DNA of 64,000 nucleotides, from positions 1,426,001 to 1,490,000 of the forward strand of contig NC_016472.1 in NCBI RefSeq assembly GCF_000226095.1, written 5' to 3'. The position numbers and the translations under genes are program-made. Shown piece by piece: positions 10,682 to 23,110 of this stretch. The DNA comes from Thermothelomyces thermophilus ATCC 42464 (lineage: Eukaryota > Ascomycota > Sordariomycetes > Sordariales > Chaetomiaceae). The stretch's first letter is position 1; each line of letters opens with the position of its first letter. The notes beneath the pieces were generated by a model. That model saw nothing but the letters and a program-made list of their open reading frames with translations, had not been told where the DNA came from and did no database searches.

Positions 10682-11330
10682 GTTGACGAAGTTATGTGTG
10701 TCTCTTAGTTGATTGACGGAGGTTGAATTTCTGTGGTTGGTGCCTGTTTACGTTGTGTGTTGTTTGGTGGCAGCCTAAATTTACAGTTGAGGGGTTGAGG
10801 GGTTGAGGGGTTGAGATGAGTGGGGTCCCAACTGCTCCATACTTGGAACAACGTTGAACAGGTCAGATCGCCTTCAAAACCGTCATGACGTGGAAAGGGA
10901 GGGGAAATAACGCAGTCAGAGTCGCCTTACAGCTGGCATATTTTTCTTGTCAGGTGGCAACGATCAAAATAGCAGGACCTAACTTTTGGACAAGAAGTTT
11001 GCGTGGCTTTTGAGAGCACAAACAATTCAGCGCAATGTTAACGGGCGGGGTCCTAGACCATTTCGTGCGTTGGCCGAGGTCCGCTAGCCTTGAAAGCTAC
11101 CGCCTAGCACCAGGCCACGAGAACTACTCCCTACGGAGGCAGCAAAGCACGAAACGTGACTTGGACCCCTCCGTTACTGCATTCCCTACAGCTTCTGTCC
11201 CGCCACCCTCGCGGTTTGGGCGGTTTCTTTGTATCCTCCGAGGCTCCTCATCTGCGGCGTCTATTTCCATATCCTCTGATGTGTATACCCTAAGGAAACT
11301 CCGCATCACGGAAGTATGACCTCTTGTTTT
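10682..11330. other. Spacer cypH-DUS3
   Basis: Upstream of cypH and downstream of DUS3, both on the minus strand. It contains a short tandem GGGGTTGA repeat (about 10792-10815). No gene is recognised. Confidence 0.6.
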
Positions 11331-13655
11331 TCAACCCTCCGCCTCGAGCTCGTAGCTGTTCGACTTGTGCTTTGGCTGGAACTTGAACCCTGGCGGGGCT
11401 GGGCCCAGGAACATCTCACTACATCTCTGTCAGCCGAGAACCATTAGAGTTTCGTCCACGCGCCGGCAGATCATACCTGATCTTGATCCAGTCCTTGTAA
11501 TTCTTACTCGCAAGCAGCGTCTCAAGATCGTCCCGCCCGCGGTAAGCAGGGGGCCTGTCGTTCAGGCTGGGAGGGAGATGTTCCAGCAGGCCAACAGGCA
11601 CGTAGCGGCAGAAGAAGCTGAGGAACTCGAGAAGGAACCGGCGCGTGTAGTTGAGACCGAGCTCGTCCGAGCCCCAGGCCTCCATTCCGTAGCGGGCGAA
11701 CTTCTCAATGTACGTCAGCCGCTCCGAGCTTGACTTGTCCAGGTACTGCCCTTTCTCGATCTCCTCAAAGATCCACGGCTTGACGATGGCGCCCCGGCCA
11801 ATCATGACACTATCGACCTTGGCTTTGTCGATGTGCTCAAAGTAGTCGACGTGCGAGTAGCAGTCGCCGTTGCCCAAGAAGTACATCTTGCCCCCGTTAG
11901 GCAGCGTGCTCTCGTCGGCTTCCCGAATGGTGTCGGCCAGGCTGTCCGCCTTGTCGTTGAACTGCTTGATCAGGGCGGCACACTCGGCGATGTAGCCCCA
12001 GTCGGCGGCCTTGGTGTACCGCTGCTGCCTCGTCCGGCCGTGGAGCGTGACGGCCGCGCAGCCGGGGGCGCCGACCACGCTGCGCATATCCTCGCCCCCT
12101 AGCGCCAGGCGCTCGACGAGCTTGTGTGCCGTGTGCCTGTCGTCCCTAACGCCCATCCTGATCTTTGCGGTGATTGGTACTTCCCCCGAAACCGCGTTCA
12201 TGCCCCTGATCATTCTCTCCAGCTTCGACTGAGCATCCAGAAGGGCAGACCCGGCGCCGGATTTGTACACCGCGTCCACCGGGCAGCCGCAGTTCAGGTC
12301 AATGAGTCGGAGATGCGGCAGGAACCGAGACAGAGCCTCGGCGGCCTTGATTGCGACCCAGGGGACGCTGGCGGCGATCTGAGCGCCGAATTTGAGATCT
12401 CTCGAATTGTCGTAGTCTCGGACGATAGAACCGTTGCCGGGGACGAAGCGAGGTGGAGTGGTCTCGATCTCGTGGGCCCTCATCAGGGTCCAGTCTGCCT
12501 TCTGCCCTTGCAGTAACGGCAGCCCTAGGGCCATCTCGGAGTATGTCACTTGAGCCCCTAGCTCGACACAGAGGCGGCGGAACGGAAGATTGCCTTGCGT
12601 GGTAAGGGGCGCAAGAACCGGCGTCTCTCGGCCAAAGTAGATCCTCCTCTTTTCTGACGGCTTGAGCGGCGGCTCAACGTATTGTGCTCGATAGTCATTG
12701 GCCTCATCCGTATCGTTTTTCTGCTTGTGATAATGCCTGGTGAGCCGTTCGGTGTCTTTGGCCAGCCACTCTAGGTACCGATCCGACTTTTCTAGCCGTA
12801 GTCTCTTTTTCGCGAGGTCGAACTTGATCCTGGCCGGCACCACGTTGACCACGCCAGGCTTGACGTCTCCCATCTCTCCCTCCTCCTCCTCCTCCCCCTC
12901 CTCCTTCTTCCCCTCGTCCTTCTCCCCCTTCCCTCCATCGGGTGATTGTTTTGTGGTGTTTTCCAAGAGGACCAGTTCTGACCGGCCGTCGGTGTGCTTG
13001 ATTTCGTCCATGTGACTGCGGACAAACAAACAACGCCAGCCCGAGGGGCACTTGCCGTACTTTGCCCAGACGGGGCACTTGCCTCCGAAGGTGGCGAGGT
13101 CGGGGCGCCGGCCTTCTTTCAGATACTGGCGGAGGTCGTGGAGGGCATTGCAACGGTCGCCATGTTTGCAGGGCCGAGGGGAGAACTCAGGAGTCCATGC
13201 GACGGAATTGCATAAGCGCTTAGCATCTGAGAATGTGCCAAAATCTCTGTCCTTGTTTTGGCCCTTCTGCTTTTTCCGCTTCCCGTCCTTTTTGGATGTT
13301 TGTGTCGCCTCCTGGGGTTCTCGAGCTCTTTGCCCTTCGGCAGCATCGTCGTCAGCGACCTCGTCCTCGGCAGGCTTCCCTGTCTGGCCAGGTACGAAGA
13401 TCAAGTATCTACGCAAGTTGTCAGTGATGCTGGACGTCGGGGTGACATGTGTGAGTTTTCTAACTCTGCCTTGATCGGGGCGACTCCTTTGACCCTCGGT
13501 CTTGGCGACGACTGGGCTGGAACGTCGGACACTGATGAAGGCCCGTCGAGTTTGATCTTCTTGAGCGCAGGTTCGTCGCCGTTGGGAATATTTTGATGAT
13601 CAGTAGAGCCATTGGCCTCTTCCTGGGGCCGCTTGGCGGTCTCTTGCGATTCCAT
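11331..13655 (-). CDS. DUS3: tRNA-dihydrouridine(47) synthase Dus3
   Basis: Three exons, 13655-13465, 13408-11477 and 11418-11331, give 736 aa. Intron 1 (56 bp) has an unusual GTTAGA donor and a CTGAC branch site. Intron 2 (58 bp) joins WIKI to [12 protein letters not shown], the usual Dus3 C-terminus. The N-terminus is charged, then there are two CCCH zinc fingers (about 144-154, PCKHGDRC; about 175-196, [10 protein letters not shown]). A TIM-barrel dihydrouridine synthase domain starts at about residue 325 ([15 protein letters not shown]). The active-site motif NCGCP places the likely catalytic Cys at 439. The enzyme reduces U47 in the variable loop of cytoplasmic tRNAs using FMN and NADPH. 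A Lys/Glu-rich low-complexity linker sits between fingers and barrel. It is divergent from the kelch gene to its right. Confidence 0.92.
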
Positions 13656-15035
13656 CGCTCATATATTATATTCAGGAAGCTAGGGCTTCCGAGTTTGCTG
13701 CTACTTTCTAAAGGTTAGGTTATTCTGGCCTCTTATGAATTTCCTAACCTTTTTTTATGAACGTTCTGGCATTCAACTTTGAAATCTCAAAAATGCTCTA
13801 TCGGTCGAACTGAAATCTGGCCCCACAGCGGGGTCACTGAGCGTCTCTGACAACGCACCTTTCTGTCAACCCGAGCTCGGTAATTCTTACAATACATATG
13901 TACTGTACGAGTACAAAACGTAGCGTACTCTGTGCAAGCAAGCGATCGGATGCGGGGCACTGCTCTATAGTAGTGTTTCCGTCTCCGGGGACACTCTGCT
14001 CACTTAGACGGCAACTGATTGAAAATGTCGTGTAGCCGTGTATGTACAGAGACCCTCTCTCCCAAGTAGTACGCTCATCCAGGCCGTACTGTCTGCTTGA
14101 GCATTCTGGAATATCTACAGCTTTGAAAGCGGAGCGTGAGAGCGCCTGGCGGCCCCTTCAGGTTGCATCGGCCTGGAATGGTCGCCCACAAGAGCGGCTT
14201 GTCTTGGGGCTTCCATCATGAGGACAACTACCGTTGGTCTCTCGCCAACGAGACTGGTCTCTATCCAGTCTTGAGGCTGCGGGGATGTTGAATCCAGACG
14301 CGGGGTCCCGGAGATCGATCTGTTCCAGTCTTAGCGCAAGGCATTTTTTTCTCCTTGTGGCTGTCTGGAGATGTTGCATTGCAGCGTGCCAGAACCCCTG
14401 GATGGAGAAGTAAGACATCCTATTAGGTTTGGAAGTGCCTTACATGACTTGCAAGGCGCTATCCCGTACATACGGGTGATGAATGCCGTCCTGCATGATC
14501 CACTGGCAAGCAAAAAGGGGAGGGTGTGCGGGGGCGTGTTGGGGCTGGAAGGCATGGTGCGAGCGTGGGAACCGGGAATACCGGCTGCTGTGGCGCGGGG
14601 GCTGTTATTACAGGGGGGTTGACACTACAGCTCCGAAAGCAACAGCGCCCATCATCAGGGCGAGCTACCTTAGGCTGTTGCATCCAGATGGAACCCACCT
14701 CACCAGGGGGTCGGTTCAATTTCACCTCCCGACTTCCTGTCCCGTCCTCCCAGGCAAAACAGTCATCGCGTCCATCGCGCAGTGGTAATTTGACTGGCAG
14801 CTTACCTTTGGGCCAAAATACGATCTCTATCTACCTACTCCGTACTTACCTTAGCTAACCGGTCCCGAAAGCGTCATCCGCTCCCGCCTCCGAACCGATT
14901 CGACATTCAGGTCCCTCCCCGCCCACGGCCGCCGTCCCACGCCTGGGTTAGACCGACCGTTTGGTCTCGCAGCGCCGCCGCCCACTATTGTCTCTCCTTG
15001 CGTCCATGTTCGGGACATGATCATTCGGACCTACG
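13656..15035. other. Divergent promoter region DUS3 / kelch gene
   Basis: About 1.4 kb between oppositely directed starts. One TACTCCGTA word lies at 14836-14844, and GTACTGTAC-like words lie near 13900. Short open frames (such as 14483-14788) have no recognisable family. Confidence 0.6.
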
Positions 15036-15165
15036 ATGGCTGACCAGGCCAGAGGAGTGGGGCAGGAGGACACGCTGCAGTCTCCGCAGAACCGCAAAGC
15101 CGTGCGCTCGCAAAGGATAGCGCCGGTGTCGCCCTCAGATTCGCGCCTCCCTCCCTCCGAGCCCT

Positions 15166-15199
<34 letters not shown>

Positions 15200-16889
15200 A
15201 GAAGAAGAAGAAGAAGAAGAAGAAGAAGCCCGGGACAGAGCGCCCCCAATACCGCGATCTCACACGCCCGGACACCTCTCTTCCAAGAGTCAGGACCGCC
15301 GCAACAAGCCCACCGACCTCTCCCTCCGCCAGCGCTCGCAGTCGTTGGCTGCAGCGATCGCGCCCTCCTCCTCTTCCTCCTCCTCCGGGGTGACGCCGTT
15401 GCTCCCTGTCTCAGCAGCCTCGTTCTCTTCCGGTACCTTGAAGACACCAACCCCCTCCTTGACCCGACAGCCTGCCACTTCCGAAGACGCAACGCCTGTG
15501 AAGACTCCCGGGCGTGAGCGGCAGGAATCCGCCGCCGGCAGTAGCGGCGGCGGCAGCAAAGAGCCCCCACGACGACCGCAGGCGCTGCGCTCGACCTCGG
15601 CCATTGCAAGCCGACCAGGAGGAGGCGGAGCAGGGGGTAGCGGGGGAGCCGGGGGATCGGGGCAAAGCAGCGGCGGCGGCGGCGGCGGCAGCGGCAGGAG
15701 CAGCAGCAGCAACAACAACAACAATAACAATAATCATAACAATAACCACAGCAACAACGGCAATGGTGGCAGCAGCAGCGCGGTACCGGGCACCGTGACC
15801 CGAATAGGCACGGGCCGGGGGGCGCCGGCCAAGGGCGCCGAGGTGTACACCCCTTCCCCGCCGCTCGTGGACCCCCGGACGGCGGCCGACGTGCCGGCCG
15901 CGCCGTCGTCGGGCATGTACTGGAGCCGGGCGCCGGCGTCGGGGGCGCCGCACACGGCGCTGCGGGCGCACACGGCGACGCTGGTGGGGTCCAACGTGTT
16001 TGTGTTCGGCGGGTGCGACGCGCGGGCCTGCTTCAATGAGCTGTACGTGCTGGACGCCGACGCCTTCTACTGGTCGACGCCGCACGTGGCCGGCGACGTG
16101 CCCGTGCCCCTGCGCGCCATGACGTGCACCGCCGTCGGCAAGAAGCTCGTCGTCTTTGGCGGCGGCGACGGCCCCGCGTACTACAACGACGTGTACGTGC
16201 TGGACACGGTCAACTTCCGCTGGTCCAAGCCGCGGATCCTGGGGGACAAGGCGCCGTCGCGGCGGCGCGCGCACACGGCCTGCCTGTACAAGAACGGCAT
16301 CTACGTCTTCGGGGGCGGCGACGGGGTGCGCGCCCTCAACGACATCTGGCGGCTCGACGTGAGCGACATCAACAAGATGTCGTGGAAGCTCATCTCGGCG
16401 CCCTCCCCGGCGACCGGCACCGGCAAGGACGCCGTCCCCAAGGCGCGGGGCTACCACACGGCCAACATGGTCGGCAACAAGCTCATCATCTACGGCGGCT
16501 CCGACGGCGGCGAGTGCTTCAACGACGTCTGGGTCTACAACGTCGAGACCCACGTCTGGAAGGCGGTCAACATACCCATCACCTACCGGCGCCTCTCGCA
16601 CACCTCGACCATCGTCGGCTCCTACCTGTTCGTCATCGGCGGCCACGACGGGAACGAGTACTCCAACGACGTCCTGCTGCTGAACCTCGTCACCATGTCC
16701 TGGGACAGGCGCAAGGTCTACGGCCTGCCCCCCAGCGGCAGGGGCTATCACACTACCGTCCTGCACGACAGCCGGCTGCTGGTGATAGGCGGGTTTGACG
16801 GCAGCGAGGTGTTTGGCGACGTGTGGATCCTCGAGCTAGCCGTGCACTCGTACTACTCGCAGATCAGTCATTTTACTGTTGATGTCTAG
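15036..16889 (+). CDS. Kelch-repeat beta-propeller protein
   Basis: One exon, 617 aa. The first ~290 residues are low complexity: Asp10 directly followed by Glu10 (codons at 15168-15227), then Ser/Gly/Asn-rich sequence. Residues ~294-617 form a kelch propeller with repeated R-x-H-T/S...FGG...ND-V-V-L/D units, for example HTATLVGSNVFVFGG, CTAVGKKLVVFGG, CLYKNGIYVFGG, NMVGNKLIIYGG, TIVGSYLFVIGG and VLHDSRLLVIGG, six or so blades. Such propellers serve as protein-binding platforms; fungal relatives include polarity factors of the Tea1/Kel1 type, but those have coiled coils that this protein lacks. No catalytic residues are evident. A specific function cannot be assigned. The antisense frame is also long and open, which reflects GC-rich codon bias. 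Confidence 0.85.
15168..15227 (+). repeat. GAC10-GAA10 coding microsatellite (Asp10Glu10)
   Basis: Ten GAC codons followed directly by ten GAA codons in the kelch gene N-terminus. This is a likely length-polymorphic acidic tract. Confidence 0.95.
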
Positions 16890-17530
16890 GTTTGTTTGAT
16901 CCTAATCGCCAGCCGCTTCTGTGGGAAAGGGGGGGAAGGGAGGGCACGGTTGGATCGAGGGGAAGCAGGGGCGCGCGTTCTATAACACTGGCGAGGCATG
17001 GCGTCGCGGTCTGGACAACGCAATACAAAACGGAGAGCGGTAACGGCCTTATTATCAGAGTTTCCTTTTTGTTTTTGTTTTTTTTTTTAAAAAAAAGTTC
17101 ACTCCCACTCAAATTGGTGGTCAACGAAATCGCAGATAACGAGCACTTCTGCTGGAGAAGAAATACAGCTTCTTATACAATGCCATCTTGTGTCTATGCC
17201 CCTCGTTGTTTTAAACCATGGCCGCACGTCCATCGAATCCTGCGCTCTCTGTTACCATGCCTGCACAGGCCGGTCCGGTTGAACACCTGGCTCAGACCGA
17301 CCTGACTCTGATGGTAGTTACGCGAGAGAAACACTAGATGCCGACATCGAAACAATCCATAACAAAAAAAAAAAAAAAAAAGAAGAACAAGCACTGCACC
17401 CGCTAAATCAACCCATAAACGCCGCCCTGCATGCAGAAGTGGAGAGGTTACTCATGGGCGATATGTCAATGTGTTATGACACAGCCCTGTCAGGAGAAGG
17501 TTTGTAAAATGGACCGGAAATTTCGGGTCC
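16890..17530. other. Convergent 3' spacer kelch gene / RCF2
   Basis: Between two converging gene ends. It contains T-run/A-run stretches (about 17075-17096) and an 18-A run (17364-17381), consistent with 3'-end signals. No gene is seen. Confidence 0.6.
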
Positions 17531-18346
17531 TTAATGAGCAGCGGCCTTGTCCTCTTCTTCGGGCTTCTTCTGATCCTGACGGTTTTTCTTCTGCTCTCCC
17601 AGCCGCCTCTCTTCGGCAGCGACCATCTCTGCAGGCTCGGGTTAGTCATTTTAATTCTTTGGGTTAACGACTGATACAAGGGGGTTATTGGACTGGTCAG
17701 TGTTACCTTTCCACAAGTCCTGGCCCTCGTAGTCTTCCTTGTGGATCTTCTTTTCAATCATGTGCTTGTGGGTAGGGTCGTTGGGGTCAACGACCAGGAC
17801 GGTCTCCCAGCGGCCCTTGCCGGACTTTGCGTCGGCCGTCTCCAAGGCGGCGGTGGCGATGAGCACGGCGAGCGTCAGCCCCTGGGCGTAGACACGGGCC
17901 TGGACGAGCTTCTGGCTGGTGCTGAGGTACTTGTTGCGGCCGACGATGGCCATGGCGACGCCCATGGCGGCAATCCAGCTGGCGAAGACGATGGTGTAGC
18001 GGTTCTCACGGCCCCAGTTGAGGAGCTTCTGCTTCTCGCTCAGCTGCGCGCGCCGCGCCTCCTCGACCGCCCGGTGCGTCTCCTCGAGGTAGTTGTTCAT
18101 GGCGTCGCGCGACCGCTGGTACTCGATGCTGTAGCGCTCCGCGACCACGATGGCGCCGAAGGTGCCCGATGATGTCACCAGGAAGGACCGGAACGGGAGC
18201 GTGAGCTGCCGGATCATCGGGTACCTTTTCGAGCCATAGATTACGCCGGCCAGGCCTACCGCCAGGCCTGCGGTGCCGCCGATGAGACCGCCACGAACGA
18301 CGCGGCTGTAGTGCTCTTGCTCTTCTTCCTTGCTGATGACCTTCAT
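17531..18346 (-). CDS. RCF2: Rcf2 respiratory supercomplex factor (HIG1 family)
   Basis: Two exons, 18346-17707 and 17628-17531, give 245 aa. The intron (77 bp, GTAACA donor, GACTAAC branch site) joins DLWK to EMVAAEERRLGEQKKNR, giving a charged Lys/Glu-rich tail. The N-terminus MKVISKEEE and Gly-rich membrane segment GGLIGGTAGLAVGLAG (about 19-34) are followed by a central hydrophobic helix. A pair of membrane helices near 118-165 (IVFASWIAAMGVAMAIVG, then YAQGLTLAVLIATAAL) forms the HIG1-type region. Rcf2 sits in the mitochondrial inner membrane and stabilises complex III-IV supercomplexes; yeast Rcf2 is 224 aa, a close match. No classical presequence is seen, as expected for this family. 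Confidence 0.85.
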
Positions 18347-21300
18347 CTTGGTTGTGGGGCCGCTGGCTGAGGGTTGCTAACTGCTGGGGTTGTCGATTGC
18401 GGCAATTGAGGTGTGGACTGCTGTGCTATGTTCTAAGGGATCTCTGAGCGCGTCGATTCAGGGCCCTCGTTCTCCCTTTTAGTTTGTCTGTTTGCGGCGC
18501 TAATGTTGGTCGCGCAAAAAAATATCGGATGACCGTATAGGTCTCGACTGGAGACAAGGAACGCAAATTCGGGGACGCTGTGGGGCCCAAGATCTGGTTG
18601 GGGGGGCGGCTTGTTACGACAGAGCGTATGGAGTAGAAAAAGAGACCCGAGAGTTCCGGAGAACAAATCTAATAGTTATATATAAAAAGCCTCTCACCAG
18701 TCGAAGTTTCTATTGCAAAAGTGTAGTCGGTTCTGGAGAAAAAACTGATTTGGAATCGAGTTGTCTAAAGGAGACTTGTCACGTTTTTAAAAATTCCTTG
18801 CTCTCGTGAGATACTGCCTTGATGAGTGATGTCAGGTCGCCACTGGGGTGAGGTAAACCCCGAGTCTTCTCCGTCATTGCCTGTGCACAGACCAGAACCC
18901 TTCTGTTCGGGATTTTGTCGCAAAGCAATGACTAATCGAGTGGTACAAGCCGCTGCCTTGAGGCTACATCACAACACACTTGTTCCTACTTTTGCCGTAC
19001 ACATTGCAGCTGCTCGGATGCCTGACCCCGAACTCTTCCGTGATCCACGCAAAGGCGCACCGGTCGGTCGCAACAGACGATGTCGAACGCAAACTCTCCG
19101 GGAGTCCTCCGAGATACACCTCCGATCCAGGCGTTGTTTCTGAGAGGCCAGCCAACTTTTATCTTGACACGAGAAACAAAACCCTGGCATACGGATTGAT
19201 GGAGGTTCATGCTGGCGGGTTCCGTGATTTTGGAACTTGCGGGTATGCATGTACGGATTACTGTCCGCAGTACGGAGTATCTTGCAGTACTTACGGAATA
19301 AGGTTCATAACTACAAATCACAGCGTAGTGGGGGCTGCCTTCTAGGTTCCCGCCCTAACACCAGCTGGCGCGCCCAGACCGTGGCCCGCGATGGTAGGGG
19401 CGAGGTCGGCAAAAGCCGGCCTGCCGTGTCTCGGCAAGATGTCACACCAATACCGCATGTGTCTTGAAACTTCAATGCCCTGCGTCCTCCGTTCGGTTTA
19501 GCGACAACTGCTGTTTCGTACTCTAGAACGGGGCTGATCCATTGTCGCCTGCCCTGAGCTAGGTAGGGCAGTCAGACCGTCGTGCTTTAGGCTGTTGTGA
19601 AAGCGTGGAAACAACGGCGGATGCGAAGGAAGGTTGGCCTGGTTCTCATGCTGCAGTTTTATGCCTGTTTCCACGAAGGGATTTGAGAGTGTAAATAGGT
19701 TCTCAGGCTTCTCAACAACTCGGCCCGGAAAAGCACTCTATCCATCCGTTTGATGTCCTCCAGAGTTGCTGCCAATGGGGCAGGCATTGCCAGATCCACC
19801 GCGCCGGAATAACCCTCCGCATTGGCGCGAATGCGACATTCCATTACGGAGTAATGGGTTCCTCGGGGTTTGGAGACAGGAACCGCTAGCTAAAATGCTA
19901 CTATAAGCTGGCGAGGATGACCGCCCGTAGCATGCTGTCGCAGTGTACAGTACATACGCAGGCGGTATGGGCCTAGGAGAGTACGTAAGGGTGCTCCCAA
20001 AGGATCATTATGGACAGACACAGGACCCGTCATGCCATGTCAGGTTCTGGTGTCTCCGTTGTCTGCTCCCTAGAGTATTACGTACTGTACATACAAGTTC
20101 TGTAAATTCGAGGGGGTTCCCGAGAAGCCACTCTATCAGAAGTGTGCACTAATAAGCTCCAACCGTTCCACATACGAAATGGCTATAATATGGTTCTACT
20201 CTATAGGTATCTGCTGACAGCATGAAAACATTAGTCAACTATTTGTCTTATTCATATATACCAGTGCTGGAACAGACTACTGTGTAGTGTAATTCTTTGC
20301 CGATCAAGATGCTACGTCTTGGACTGGTCACGTGCTTTTTTAGAGGGTACGGTACGGAGGTACAGGATATACTTTGTACATACAATTAGCTCAAGAAGAA
20401 AAGCTAAACCGCAGAATCAGAGCGTCGGAACAAGCCAAAATATTTCCCGCTCCTATACATAGTAGATCCCTCTGGAAAAGCAACAGCTGCCCAATCACTT
20501 ACCAGACGGCGTCGTCGGCAACAGATGAAACCGACTCCTGCGTCACTGGTCATTCGCGAATTCTTTCCCAGCGCTCAGGGCTGCGGCACGCGATTGTGGG
20601 TCTGTTGCGAGAGAGACTCGGTTCGAACGCACGTGGCGGACCGCCAGATCGTTCAAGCGCAAGTACGGAAATGACGCACTGTATGTACCGCTCCCCTGTC
20701 CATACATCCGAGAGACTTCTCCATACATCATACCTCCCTAGTGGAACGGTGTCTTGCAAGTTGCTCCAAAACTTGAAAGGTGACTTCAATGTCCTGCTAT
20801 TTAAAGAAGTGCGATGGAGCTGCTATGATACCACGATGGTCTCGGTGTGGTAAGCTGGTTAGATCTGGCAGTGCGGATTCCCTACTAGCCCAAATTGTAG
20901 GAAGTTTGCATGAGGCCTACCTCCTTTGTTACGACTTTGAGTCAGTTACTGTGGCGCTCAGTCTGCGGCGGCTAGAGCAACTACCGTTTCGACTTAACCC
21001 GGGCTCCAGCGCCCGCAACATTGCCAGCCGCTGCATCAAGATACGCCGTATTTTGTAGGGGCTCGAGACCTATTGCGAAACATCCTTGGCAGATTTTCCA
21101 ACAAGCTGGTTTCCTACGCCTGACGGGAGTAATCATGTTTTTTTTTTTCACCAGGAACGCAAGAGTGTCGTGATCTCCGTCGCGGACGGGGAAGTGAGCC
21201 TGGAAGGTTGCCTCGAGGCGCGCTTGGGCGATTTGTTTGTGCGCGTTACGGAATTTTGGCCGCCGAGATTTCATAGAAGCCCCCTATAAACCCAGAATGC

Positions 21301-23110
21301 CCAAAGTACCTAGTGTAAATGCCTCCTCCCCAGTGGCCGGGGAACGCTGCTTGCGTATCGACTCTAACGACAGTAGTTACTTGTTGCAAAGCATTCGTTA
21401 AGCCACCTAACCAGCCAAGGTTAGGTACCGCGTACTTCGCCAGGTACCTACAAGTATAGTAAGCCAAGGTACCTTTATCCACCGCGTAACGCCAAGGTGC
21501 ATACGTCCCGAAGAAACCTACGCAACGTATGACTGTCGCCTAACTGAACTTAAGTGCCTAGAGAGCTTATGTGGAGCTCCCCGAGTGCTCATGTACTCCG
21601 TACATACATACAGTACCTACAGAGTAAGGTGAGTACGTATATGCAGTACCTAGTTGAAGGTAAGGTACTCACTGTGTTAAGGTTCCGGGTCGCTACCTAC
21701 CTGGTTAATGGATTGGTTCATTCACTGGGGTTGAATGCCGAGCCCACAGTGCTCGTAATGTTGGTGTACACTAAACCAAAGACAAAGCCAAGATTCCCGT
21801 TTTCTGGGCCAGTGCGGCAGAGCTCCAAAGCCCCCGAGTCGGTGGACCTGTGGGAGTCGTTTGCCCTCTACATATCCACGCAGCTACCCGTAAGAGTAGG
21901 ACGGCAATCATGACCGGAGCGCAGATCGTCGTGTTCTTGGGGGGCAAAGTTCCTATTAAGATACCGTATAGTTGCCGGACGAGAACAAAACCAAGCCAAG
22001 AGGCATTAGCGGCCTGGAAGTTGGCGGTGAGAGCGAGCGGAACTGGGAAGACTGCTGCTAAAGCAACTTGGCGCGAAGTCGCTCCTGCGATGATCAGTGC
22101 TTCAATGTCATCAGAAATGATCTGATCAACTTGCAGCCTCCTACAGGGCGCGTCCGCGCACTGTGCATCGCTATCTCACATGTGCCAAACGACGCTCATA
22201 CTCATGATTGCACTGAACAACGACGCCCCCAAAAGCAACTCGGTGCCCGCGTCAAAGACGAGTAAATGTCGTAATATATCTTTGCTACCCCTCTCCCTGC
22301 ATGCATGCTGCTCCCCCCAACCTTGCGGTGCCGCGTCTTCCTTCGACCTTGCCCACCTTAGGGAATCCTAGTTGTAGAGGCAAACCGCACCGCCTCCCCC
22401 ACACTGCGCAAGGCACGCATTCCTTATCCATCCTCAACAAGCTCTCCCCCTACCCAACTCCTCGACCCCCGCCTACACACCGACAAACACGACGGCATAC
22501 CTAGCAGGAAGCCGTGAATTATCCCGCACGGCCTTTGGTTTTGAATCTGCTCTGTGTTGGGGCGAATTAGTCATTACCGAGCTCAGGCTCCACCATCACT
22601 TACACCCAAATCCCTGGTCGAACCTTCCATCGTGCCACCCTAGCGGAAACGGGATCCATCCCTCAACGCAGTCCTTCCCCCCCAGGGGCCCCTATCCTTG
22701 CTCCAATTAGGCCTACATCATTCATTAAACACTTCGAGCCCGACAGCGAGAGCGGTTGCGTCGGGTTTCCCGGTGATGAGCAGTGTTACTGCTTTCACAC
22801 CTAAACCAAGCATTGTATTCCGTATTTTGTTCAGTTGTCTTTTTTCTTTCTCTTCTTCTTCTTCTTCTTCATCATCATACATTGGTTTCTGTTACCTACC
22901 GCTGTTTTGTTTTGTTTTTTTTTCTTTGTTTTCTCAGTTTCTCTCACGCCAGCTCCTGAGCTGGAAGCCAATTCTGCGCGGCGAATCCGTCACCGAATCG
23001 GCGTTCCGGGCCTGTGGCTGTCGCTGAGAGACCGCCGTCAATCGCCGCTGGCAGGCCCCCATCGCATCCGAGGCTAGGCAGCATTTAGTTACCCACAGTG
23101 GCCCATCGCC
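18347..23110. other. Large spacer RCF2-SFP1-like, no gene recognised
   Basis: 4.8 kb between divergent genes. All open frames are short and without a recognisable family. It carries three TACGGAGTA/TACTCCGTA words (19271, 19845, 21594), the second within CCATTAC-GGA-GTAATGG. It also has several GTACATAC words and a cluster of TACCT/AGGTA words (about 21300-21710). The last ~400 bases contain a pyrimidine-rich tract (about 22835-22885) that probably belongs to the promoter or leader of the next gene. Confidence 0.6.

Noticed and set aside
15411-16766. Long open frame antisense to the kelch gene (451 aa)
   Set aside because: It is a mirror of GC-rich codon use in the kelch gene, with repetitive Arg/Val/Asp composition and no domain.
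20630-20645. GGTTCGAAC resembling a tRNA B-box
   Set aside because: No A-box, cloverleaf or acceptor stem could be drawn around it.
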